Source of the DNA: Cyclobacteriaceae bacterium
Lineage (GTDB): Bacteria; Bacteroidota; Bacteroidia; Cytophagales; Cyclobacteriaceae
Assembly (NCBI GenBank): GCA_028278225.1
Contig: JANQEU010000022.1
Span: 1-64,000 of the forward strand
Length of the DNA: 64,000 bases
Direction of reading: 5' to 3'
Shown here: piece after piece, positions 53,652-60,761 of the stretch
Position numbering within the stretch: the first letter of the stretch is position 1
How the letters are laid out: the number at the start of each line of letters is the position of its first letter
Notes under the pieces: model-generated
Seen by the model: only the letters and a program-made list of their open reading frames with translations
Told to the model about the DNA's origin: nothing
The model's database searches: none
Position numbers and translations under genes: made by a program

Positions 53652-54444
53652 ATTTCACTGAAATTTCATTTACCAGCAGCTCCTTTTGGAGTTCATAGGA
53701 ACCGGATATTCTGCCACCTTCACCGCTAGTCCAGGTGTATGTAGCTACCCAGAGAGCTACGGCAGCATAAACCGCAACAGCAACTCCTCCCACTACATTT
53801 ACAGCGACCGCAGCACTTTGTGCAGCTGCCAGGTATACCCAAACCAAACATACAGCCACAATCGAGCAGGCCTCAGCCCTGCCGGAATATTTGTCGCCAT
53901 CTCCCAGCATTGTCTCCAGGGATTGGTGCAGTTCCGCCAACCGGGCAAAGTCCACTTCACCACTACGTGTTACAAGCCCTTCTGTGTCCACTACGTCTAC
54001 CAGCTCCAGGCTTTGCTCATAATACGGTGAAATCAAAGGTGATCGAACCATTGCTTCGACAAGGAGTCCGCTTCCGGCATTGAGCGCATTTTGTACTTCA
54101 AAGTGATCCCCACTCGTAATTGCGCTCTTAAAGTCTTTGAAAAACCACGGGTGTTTCGTTGAAATCATATTTATTAACTCATCCACCACTTTTGAATATT
54201 GAAGCCTTACCTCTTCGTTTGCCTCAAAATCATATGTGCTTTTTATTTTCTGAAACAAACTGATCTGGCTGGCAACCTCACCTTGCATTAAAAAAATCCC
54301 TCTAAACAATTCTTCACCTGTAAACTCTTTTTTTGGTTCGATATTCTCCAAAGAATTACCGCATTGAGTTGTAAAGAACAATAGTATAACACACATTATT
54401 AGTGATACAGGCCATTTCGAAGCAATCTTTCGCAGTTTATTCAT
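53641..54444 (-). CDS. sdpC: SdpC-family pro-toxin (SDP-type antimicrobial peptide precursor)
   Basis: Pro-protein of 267 residues. An N-terminal signal (KWPVSLIMCVILLFFTTQCG) with Cys28 in a weak lipobox (Gln at -1) is followed by FTGEELFRGIFLMQGEVAS at 41-59. This matches FSGEDYFRGLLFGQGEVG of Bacillus SdpC as I recall it. The toxin segment starts at Cys193: CSIVAVC (193-199, Cys-x5-Cys as in SDP CGLYAVC), then about 40 strongly hydrophobic residues rich in Ala and Val to about residue 240, then a polar tail GEGGRISGSYELQ. In Bacillus a 42-residue disulfide-bonded peptide is cut from this place and kills neighbouring cells. Precursor length is somewhat above Bacillus SdpC. Own promoter at 54482-54517. 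Confidence 0.9.
   Translation of the reverse strand: MNKLRKIASKWPVSLIMCVILLFFTTQCGNSLENIEPKKEFTGEELFRGIFLMQGEVASQISLFQKIKSTYDFEANEEVRLQYSKVVDELINMISTKHPWFFKDFKSAITSGDHFEVQNALNAGSGLLVEAMVRSPLISPYYEQSLELVDVVDTEGLVTRSGEVDFARLAELHQSLETMLGDGDKYSGRAEACSIVAVCLVWVYLAAAQSAAVAVNVVGGVAVAVYAAVALWVATYTWTSGEGGRISGSYELQKELLVNEISVKFAS
53725..53868 (-). other. Predicted mature SDP-like toxic peptide region
   Basis: Codons 193-240 of sdpC. It begins with the Cys-x5-Cys loop and continues as a hydrophobic, Ala/Val-rich membrane-active segment ending near TYTWTS before a charged Gly-Glu tail. The ends are estimated from alignment with Bacillus SDP from memory; true cleavage sites need peptide mass data. Confidence 0.6.
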
Positions 54445-54481
54445 TTGTTGATAACTTTAATTGTCAAATTTTTTCAGGCAT

Positions 54482-54517
54482 AGTCTCAAATGTAATTAAT
54501 TTTTTTTAGCATGCAAT
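54482..54517 (-). promoter_or_regulatory. Strong Bacteroidota promoter of the sdp operon
   Basis: On the minus strand ATTG (54517-54514) is followed after exactly 19 bases by TACATTTG (54494-54487), a perfect match to the -33/-7 consensus TTTG-N19-TAnnTTTG except for one base. The predicted start near 54482 gives a leader of about 38 bases before the sdpC ATG. The -33 element touches the ATG of the divergent gene at 54516. No operator palindrome is evident. Confidence 0.7.
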
Positions 54518-56372
54518 GGACCTTCGAATAAATGCCTGGTTAAAGTTTGTCTTTCCAACAGGTTTTTTTTTGATTTTCATTACGTCAATTGTTTGGTCGA
54601 ATGAATTTAAATCCGGTGAATTATATGCCAGGGAAGCCTACTTTATAACCAGTTCGGCCATCATCTCATGCTTATTCATTGTGTTCATGATGATAAAACC
54701 CCAGGCTAAAATCATTGTGTCCAATTTGGATTTATTTATGGCATTATTTGTACTATACTTTGTCGTCCGCTTCCTTGCGAACAGCGAGAGTACCAGTCTT
54801 ACTTATTGGGATCTACTCATAACCTTTTATCTTCTCTTGCTGTATTATGCAACCCGAGTTATTTTCCGGGAACAGGGCCCGGGATCGGTTTATGTGATTT
54901 GGGCCTTTATTATCGTTGGAGCGCTGAATTTGATCCTGGGTTTTTTTCAGGGAGTGGGACTTCTTAGATCTTCCGATCTCCTTTTTAAGATAACGGGCTC
55001 CTTCGCTAACCCGGGACCATATGCGGGTTATATTTCCTCCATCTTTCCAATGTCCCTGGCACTGGTACTATACGGCACTTTTTCGCATAGCGTGAAAAAA
55101 GGCGCATTAATTCTTATGGCCATTACCGTCTATGTATTGATTGTTTGCGGAAGTAGAGCCTCCTGGATAGCTATCACCGCCGGATCAGCCCTTGTCCTTC
55201 TCCCATGGCTGATTCGATTTGGAAAGTCATTCAGAAGATACTGGTTGCTTTATATAATGGTCCTGCTGCTTGGAATGGTTGTTTCACACAGCGTTTTTTT
55301 ATGGAAGGAGGAGTCTGCGAGGGGTAGGTTATTAAACTGGAAAATCGCCATGCAAATAGCCCGGGATAACACGTTAGTTGGTGTAGGGACCGGTAAATAC
55401 CAATCAGCCCATCAAAGCTACCAAATCCTGTATTTTCAAAACAAGCAAGGAACTGAATACGAAAAGAAAATTGCCGGAACCGGGGATTATGCCTTTAACG
55501 ACTACATTGAGATACTGGTGGAAAATGGAGTATTTGGACTTTCGATAGTCCTTATTTTTCTGTTTTTGGTAGCTAAAGATGGGATAGTTATCTTACAAAA
55601 GTGTGGGAGAGATCCTTCAGGTAATCAAAATATAAACATTTATCGACTGGGCGCATTAGGAGGTTTGGCCAGTATTTTGACATTTGGATTTTTTTCCTAT
55701 CCAAAATCAGTTTTGGCAATCGCAATAAATTTTAGCTTTCTTGTAGGCATTCTCCATTCAATGGATTCCGGCACCCGGTCGTTTTCAATAAAGAACAATA
55801 GCTTTTTCAGATTGGGTTTTCTCCTGATCATAACATCTATCTCTCTCTTTGCTTTAAGAACCCAAAAAATGATTCGCCATAGTTTAAATGACTGGCTGGC
55901 GGGATCCGAGTTAAAGGCCCAAGGTAAATTTGAAGGCTCAATAGAAAAAATGGAAAAAGCCTATCCTGTTTTGGAGAATGAAAAATACTTCATTTGGGAG
56001 TATGGGGAAATATTCTTTCTTAATGAAAATTATGAGAAATCAATAGCAATACTCGAGGAAGCTTCCAAAATATATCCGCATTCTCAGGCATTTGAATATT
56101 TGGGACGGGCTTATCAGAAACTTGGAAAATTCGAAAAAGCAGAAGAGAATCTCTACAAGGCCCATTACAGTTTACCGTATAAATTTGGTCCGCAATATTA
56201 TCTTTTCAAGCTTTACACGGAAGTCGGTCAAAAAGAAGAAGCTCAGGCAAAAGCTTTGGAAATAATTGAAATGCCCGAGAAAAACCCGAGTATTCCGGTA
56301 AAGCTCATGAAAGAAGAGATGAAGGATTACATTAAAATGCAAAATAAATCTAAAGATGGATTCTCCAGGTAA
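54516..56372 (+). CDS. O-antigen ligase/polymerase (Wzy_C) family protein with C-terminal TPR
   Basis: Membrane protein of 618 residues with about ten to twelve helices up to residue 430, then a soluble TPR-like part (KAQGKFEGSIEKMEKAYPVL, YLGRAYQKLGKFEKAEENLY). The Wzy_C-type signature region is GSFANPGPYAGYISSIFPMS at about 165-184 and the periplasmic loop is followed by RASWIAITAGSALVLL. Such proteins link or polymerise O-antigen or related surface glycans, and TPR tails are common in Bacteroidota forms. The segment is visibly more AT-rich than the glycosidase genes. It is divergent from sdpC with a 71-base gap, so it may share the same inserted region. Confidence 0.8.
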   Translation: MDLRINAWLKFVFPTGFFLIFITSIVWSNEFKSGELYAREAYFITSSAIISCLFIVFMMIKPQAKIIVSNLDLFMALFVLYFVVRFLANSESTSLTYWDLLITFYLLLLYYATRVIFREQGPGSVYVIWAFIIVGALNLILGFFQGVGLLRSSDLLFKITGSFANPGPYAGYISSIFPMSLALVLYGTFSHSVKKGALILMAITVYVLIVCGSRASWIAITAGSALVLLPWLIRFGKSFRRYWLLYIMVLLLGMVVSHSVFLWKEESARGRLLNWKIAMQIARDNTLVGVGTGKYQSAHQSYQILYFQNKQGTEYEKKIAGTGDYAFNDYIEILVENGVFGLSIVLIFLFLVAKDGIVILQKCGRDPSGNQNINIYRLGALGGLASILTFGFFSYPKSVLAIAINFSFLVGILHSMDSGTRSFSIKNNSFFRLGFLLIITSISLFALRTQKMIRHSLNDWLAGSELKAQGKFEGSIEKMEKAYPVLENEKYFIWEYGEIFFLNENYEKSIAILEEASKIYPHSQAFEYLGRAYQKLGKFEKAEENLYKAHYSLPYKFGPQYYLFKLYTEVGQKEEAQAKALEIIEMPEKNPSIPVKLMKEEMKDYIKMQNKSKDGFSR

Positions 56373-56390
56373 CCACCATTCCTTAAAAAC

Positions 56391-57458
56391 ATGAAACTGG
56401 GACTAGGACTTTATAAATCGGTTTTAACAGATGACAACTTTCGGTTTGCACGTCAGGCCGGGGCAACACATTTAGTGGTCCAGCTTGTGGACTACATTAA
56501 AGGAGGCGATAATCCTTCTCTGACCAAAAACTACCTGGATGGATGGGGAGTGACTGACAATGAGCACAACCTCTGGGAATATGACGATTTAGTGGCACTC
56601 AAAAAACAAATAGAAAGCCATGGATTAACGTGGGAAGCCATTGAAAATTTCGATCCCTCCCATTGGTTCGACATATTGCTGGACGGTCCCAAAAAAGCCC
56701 GGCAAATGGAAAACATTAAGCAGACCATCCGGAACATTGGTAAAGCCGGCATTCCTGTCATAGGATATTATTTTAGCCTGGCGGGAGTTTGGGGCTGGAG
56801 TAGCAGACCCTCTGGCAGAGGTGAAGCTCAATCTGTGGAATTTGATGCTTCTGCCATAGATATTAATACCCCGATCCCAAATGGGATGGTTTGGAACATG
56901 ACCTACAACACTGATGCTCCCGAAGGTACAGTTGCGCCCGTTTCACCTGAGGAGATATGGGACAGACTTAATGAATTTCTTCATGAGATGATCCCCATTG
57001 CGGAAGAAAATAATGTTCGGCTGGCTGCTCACCCTGATGATCCCCCATTACCAACATTAAGAGGCGTGTCAAGACTGATCTATGAGCCTGATGGTTATGA
57101 TAAGTTACTGGATGTGATTGACAGTAATGCCAATGGGATTGAGTTTTGCATGGGGACCACACAGGAAATGATGAAAGGGGATGTTTATGAGTGTCTTGAT
57201 AAATACTCCGGAATGGACAAGATATGTTATGTGCATTTTCGAAATGTTAAGGGCAAAGTTCCGCACTACCGGGAGGCTTTCGTGGATGAAGGGGATATCG
57301 ACATGATCAAAGCCCTGAAAATCTTGAAGAAGAACAACTTTGAAGGTGTGATCATCCCGGATCATACACCTGAAATGTCGTGCAACGCCCCGTGGCATGC
57401 AGGTATGGCATTTGCCCTGGGTTATATGAAAGGTGCTATCCAGTCCTTAGAGATTTAA
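56391..57458 (+). CDS. UxuA-like mannonate dehydratase family enzyme
   Basis: TIM-barrel dehydratase of 355 residues, predicted to convert an aldonic acid such as D-mannonate to 2-keto-3-deoxygluconate with a metal ion. Conserved features are all present: H214 in AHPDDPPLPTLRG, C253 in FCMGT, H282/R284/N285 in YVHFRNVKGKVP and D324/H325 in PDHTP. It therefore keeps canonical UxuA residues that the paralogue at 19580 has lost. No signal peptide. It begins 18 bases after the Wzy gene and heads a run with the mutarotase-like and SDR genes. Start at ATG 56391. Confidence 0.85.
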   Translation: MKLGLGLYKSVLTDDNFRFARQAGATHLVVQLVDYIKGGDNPSLTKNYLDGWGVTDNEHNLWEYDDLVALKKQIESHGLTWEAIENFDPSHWFDILLDGPKKARQMENIKQTIRNIGKAGIPVIGYYFSLAGVWGWSSRPSGRGEAQSVEFDASAIDINTPIPNGMVWNMTYNTDAPEGTVAPVSPEEIWDRLNEFLHEMIPIAEENNVRLAAHPDDPPLPTLRGVSRLIYEPDGYDKLLDVIDSNANGIEFCMGTTQEMMKGDVYECLDKYSGMDKICYVHFRNVKGKVPHYREAFVDEGDIDMIKALKILKKNNFEGVIIPDHTPEMSCNAPWHAGMAFALGYMKGAIQSLEI

Positions 57459-57462
57459 GGCC

Positions 57463-58500
57463 ATGAGAGATCCGTCCTTCCCTAAAAATGAATGCAGCAT
57501 TTCCGACGACTGGACTTACAAGGGCATGCCTGTGGTCTACATGGAAAACGATTATGTGCGAATTGGAATACTGGTCGGAAGAGGAGGTGACATATTTGAA
57601 TTTACCTACAAACCGCGGGCGGTAGACTTCATGTTAAGATTGAAAAAAGGCATCCGGAATCCCAATATGGATTTCTCCCAGTTGAGAGATACTCCAAACC
57701 AGCTGGAAGATTACTACTACGGGGGATGGCAGGAAGCCCTGCCGAACAGCCCTACGTTTGTTTATCGTGGCGCTTCACTGGGGCAGCACGGGGAAGTACA
57801 CTTAATACCCTGGAAACATTCCATCGTTGAGAACGATCCTGAAAAAGTAGCACTTAAGCTTTGGGTCCGGCCATTAAGGGTACCATTGTACCTGGTAAAG
57901 ACCTTAACCCTGGAAAAGGATAGTTCCTCCATTCGGATCGAAGAACGATTGATTAATGAATCCAACACGCACCTTGATACTATGTGGGGGCATCACATTG
58001 CTTTTGGGTTGCCTTTTCTGAAAGCAGGGGGCTATGTCGAAACAAACGCCACGACATTTTTTCCGGAACCATTAATGCCTGATACCAGGCGGTTCAAACC
58101 AGCCGGAATTCAAAAGTGGCCGATGGTTAAAAATATTGGCGGAGTGGCGGAGGATGCGGGAATAATACCCCCCGAGGAGGCAGAACCGTATTCGGAACTG
58201 GCATATTTGTCCGGATTCACCGGTAGTGCAAATTATACTTTATGGAATCAGAAAAGAGACCTGGGGTTCAACGTGGAGTGGGATCCAACGATATTTTCAA
58301 ACCTGTGGTACTGGCAGGAAAGATACGCGACACAGGACGCCCCCTGGTGGGGATCGGCTTATGCCGTAGGTTTGGAATTGTGGACTTCCAGATGGACAAA
58401 TGATCCGGAAGAAGCCATTAAAAAAAATGAATGGCTGAAAATGAAAGCAGGAGAGGAGATCAGTACCTCTCTGTCTGCGGGTGTGGTAGAAAAACAGTAA
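57463..58500 (+). CDS. Aldose 1-epimerase-like protein (galactose mutarotase fold)
   Basis: Cytoplasmic beta-rich protein of 345 residues without signal peptide. Mutarotase-fold hints are LVGRGGDIFEFTYKPRAVDF near the N-terminus, YYYGGWQEALPNSPTFVYRG at about 87, GEVHLIPWKHSIVEN (a GExxLxxW pattern), ERLINESNTHLDTMWGHHIA in the middle and FTGSANYTLWNQKRDLGFNV. This resembles the DUF4432/aldose-epimerase superfamily of sugar loci. It is four bases downstream of the UxuA-like gene, so probably co-translated. Substrate unknown; a sugar freed before oxidation is plausible. Confidence 0.72.
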   Translation: MRDPSFPKNECSISDDWTYKGMPVVYMENDYVRIGILVGRGGDIFEFTYKPRAVDFMLRLKKGIRNPNMDFSQLRDTPNQLEDYYYGGWQEALPNSPTFVYRGASLGQHGEVHLIPWKHSIVENDPEKVALKLWVRPLRVPLYLVKTLTLEKDSSSIRIEERLINESNTHLDTMWGHHIAFGLPFLKAGGYVETNATTFFPEPLMPDTRRFKPAGIQKWPMVKNIGGVAEDAGIIPPEEAEPYSELAYLSGFTGSANYTLWNQKRDLGFNVEWDPTIFSNLWYWQERYATQDAPWWGSAYAVGLELWTSRWTNDPEEAIKKNEWLKMKAGEEISTSLSAGVVEKQ

Positions 58501-58523
58501 TAAGAAAAATAAACATCAAAGCA

Positions 58524-59282
58524 ATGAGCAAAACAGTAGTAGTAGTCGGCGGCGCAATGGGAATAGGCGGATCTTGTAGTCGCATATTTCACCAAAATAA
58601 CTGGAATGTTGCCATTTTGGACATTGCAGACAAGGGAAAGGAGTTGGCAAGCGAACTTGGAAGTCGTTGCACGTTCATATCGTGTGATGCTTCGAAAGAA
58701 TCCGATGTGAAGGATGCGATCGGTTCAGTAATAAAGGAATTCGGTGAAATAGAAGGCCTGGTGTGCAGTGTGGGCATCCAACATTATGGGACTGTCACGG
58801 AGACATCTGAAGAAGACTGGGACAGGGTAATGAATGTCAATGTGAAAAGTGGATTTCTGTGTTCCAAATACGCCATCCCGTCCATGCAGAGAAATGGAAA
58901 AGGAGTGGTGATAATTGTATCAAGCGTCCAGGCCTACATTTCTCAAAATAATGTTGCGGTTTACACCACCTCAAAGACCGCACAACTGGGATTGACAAGA
59001 AGTATTGCAGTGGACTATGGCCCCCAAATCAGGAGTGTTGCGATCTGTCCCGGAACGGTGGATACTCCTATGTTCAGGTCTTCAATTGCCTTATCTCCGG
59101 ATCCGCAGGAAGTATACGATGAATGTGTTGAAATGCATCTTACAAAAAGGATTGGTCAGCCTGATGAAGTAGGTGAACTGATCCATTTCCTGGCAGGAGA
59201 TAATGCCGGATTTATTACAGGACAGGCTATAAGGATTGACGGAGGCCTCGGTATTGTGGCTGCCGGAAGTAAACGGGATTAA
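58524..59282 (+). CDS. Short-chain dehydrogenase/reductase, sugar dehydrogenase-like
   Basis: NAD(P)-dependent SDR of 252 residues. ATG 58524 gives MSKTVVVVGGAMGIGGSCSR with the cofactor motif GGAMGIG (variant of TGxxxGIG) right at the N-terminus; the longer reading overlaps the previous gene. Asp at the end of beta-2 (VAILD) suggests NAD preference. The catalytic set is Ser133 or Ser134 (IVSSVQAY), Y147 and K151 (YTTSK). PGTVDTPM and the C-terminal ITGQAIRIDGGLG are typical. With the UxuA-like and lactonase genes, oxidation of an aldose to its lactone is the likely job. A 24-base gap to the previous gene supports one operon. Confidence 0.9.
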   Translation: MSKTVVVVGGAMGIGGSCSRIFHQNNWNVAILDIADKGKELASELGSRCTFISCDASKESDVKDAIGSVIKEFGEIEGLVCSVGIQHYGTVTETSEEDWDRVMNVNVKSGFLCSKYAIPSMQRNGKGVVIIVSSVQAYISQNNVAVYTTSKTAQLGLTRSIAVDYGPQIRSVAICPGTVDTPMFRSSIALSPDPQEVYDECVEMHLTKRIGQPDEVGELIHFLAGDNAGFITGQAIRIDGGLGIVAAGSKRD

Positions 59283-59741
59283 ACTAGGGGGCCTTTAAGA
59301 ATTTGGTTAGCTTCAAAAAATGGTATTATGTTCCAAGTACGTTTTTAGCTAGCAAGCCAGTCCATAAAACCTCCGTATTGAACGAATTAGTATTATTTTG
59401 AGGTCTCAAGGGATCAATTCCAAGTCCTATGCTGAACTATGTCTTATCCTAACTTTTCTTTGCTTCTCCAAAGAAAAGTTCCGCGGCGGCGGACCGCCAA
59501 AAGAAAGGAGCCCACGATTTAAGCCGCATTTCCCCGCGAAACACACTAGCCAACCCTGCAGAAAAAGGTCTGGTTTTGTCGAAAAGACAAACTGACTGAA
59601 CTCATGTTGACCTTTTAAAAGCCTGCCTGCCCCAAACCCTCAATGCGCCCACACAAATCGTGGATATAACCCTAAAAATTTACAAAAAACGGAAATTTAA
59701 AAAAATATCCTGCAATCATGAATTATCCAGAAAGCTCTGAA
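59283..59741. other. Long intergenic region with palindromic repeat element
   Basis: The 459-base gap between convergent genes contains no convincing gene. The central part, 59451-59500, is a palindromic, locally GC-rich element described separately. A 65-codon frame at 59398-59595 crosses this element and looks spurious. The rest is AT-rich, with no tRNA or T-run terminator recognised. Confidence 0.5.
59451..59498. repeat. Palindromic intergenic repeat element
   Basis: A perfect 12-base inverted repeat, AACTTTTCTTTG-6 bases-CAAAGAAAAGTT (59451-59480), is followed by a second palindrome GGCGG-A-CCGCC (59488-59498) and an AG-rich run (AAAAGAAAGGAG). The composition is unlike its surroundings. 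I recall similar pieces between genes in other Bacteroidota genomes, so it may be a REP-like mobile repeat. It could also act as a bidirectional terminator between the convergent genes. Confidence 0.55.
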
Positions 59742-60761
59742 TTAATTCTTTTTTTCAACGTCAATGGACGATTCCCATTGCAGATAGGGCTGGAAACGGG
59801 AAAATGTATGAAGAAACGTACTGTCATTAGCTGAAATCCGGGAATCAAACCAGCGGAAGTGCCAATTGTAATCTGTCCAGGTCACCCTGACCTCACCCGG
59901 GTAAGTTTGGGAAGGGTAAAACAGGTCCATGTACATGAACCCGGTGTTTCGTGAATTTTCCAGGGTCTTAAAATAACTCAGTTGTGGTTTTAGTTTCTGT
60001 TCATTTCCGTATATGTGATTTCGTTTTAAGAAATAACTGTTGATCCGCTCCGGTGTGATCTGACTACTCCCGGAAACTCCCAGCAGGCTGTAAAATACTT
60101 TAACAGGAATAGTAAGTTCATGCCTTATTCCCGACTCACTGATTGTAAAGAACGAACTTGTAAGTTTTGAGGGATTGACCCGTGGATTGTTCCCTGATGG
60201 ATAAATCGTCATGATTTCGTCCCTTTGTACTTCTACATTTTCCAGAAGTGTATTTTCACCATTGTAAACGGATAAGAATGTTACAACCGGAATTTTTATA
60301 TCTCCTGTCCCAAGCGTTTGCTGAATGATCAGTTTTTTCCAATCCTGAGTGATCATTTTGTATTCGAGCCGGTACTGGATTTCGTACCTCATCAAATCCA
60401 TTATATTGACCTTCTCGCCATTCAAAGTACTATTCACATAATCAATTGAATGATCCAGAAGGATCCCGTTTTCATCACTTATCCGGAAATTTTGCAAAAT
60501 CAGCCTGCCGTGCACATCCGCAAGAGAATCGAGGATGTTGATATCATAGTCATAGTACTCGTCGTGCCCGGGACGGTGAAAATAAACAAGATCTTCAGCC
60601 AGAATTTTGTACCGGACGATCAAAATACTATCCTCAATTCCAATTTCGACCCAGTTGAGAGAAACCGGATGTGAAAATCCCGGAATTGATATGAATAAAA
60701 TCAATCCCAGAATCGCATAGCATGACGTCCTTACTCCGCCCTTATGGTTAAAATTTCCCAC
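59742..60761 (-). CDS. Secreted hypothetical protein downstream of the GH38-like gene
   Basis: Protein of 339 residues with an N-terminal signal (CYAILGLILFISIPGFSHPV). The mature protein is beta-rich, with SLNWVEIGIEDSILIVRYKI, ELTIPVKVFYSLLGVSGSSQ, and a Trp-rich C-terminus (VRVTWTDYNWHFRWFDSRI, FQPYLQWESS). No family is recognised. It starts inside the last 31 bases of the mannosidase gene, so the pair is translationally coupled and may act together. A helper of the mannosidase or a glycan-binding protein is possible. Confidence 0.65.
   Translation of the reverse strand: MGNFNHKGGVRTSCYAILGLILFISIPGFSHPVSLNWVEIGIEDSILIVRYKILAEDLVYFHRPGHDEYYDYDINILDSLADVHGRLILQNFRISDENGILLDHSIDYVNSTLNGEKVNIMDLMRYEIQYRLEYKMITQDWKKLIIQQTLGTGDIKIPVVTFLSVYNGENTLLENVEVQRDEIMTIYPSGNNPRVNPSKLTSSFFTISESGIRHELTIPVKVFYSLLGVSGSSQITPERINSYFLKRNHIYGNEQKLKPQLSYFKTLENSRNTGFMYMDLFYPSQTYPGEVRVTWTDYNWHFRWFDSRISANDSTFLHTFSRFQPYLQWESSIDVEKKN

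Noticed and set aside
54516-56372. O-antigen ligase-like gene as a possible SDP toxin exporter
   Set aside because: It has Wzy_C and TPR features and no transporter signature, and it is divergent from sdpC. Nothing in the sequence links it to peptide export.
59398-59595. 65-codon open frame in the intergenic gap
   Set aside because: It runs through the palindromic repeat, has low-complexity GGGPPKERSP-type sequence and no family features. It looks like a translated repeat.
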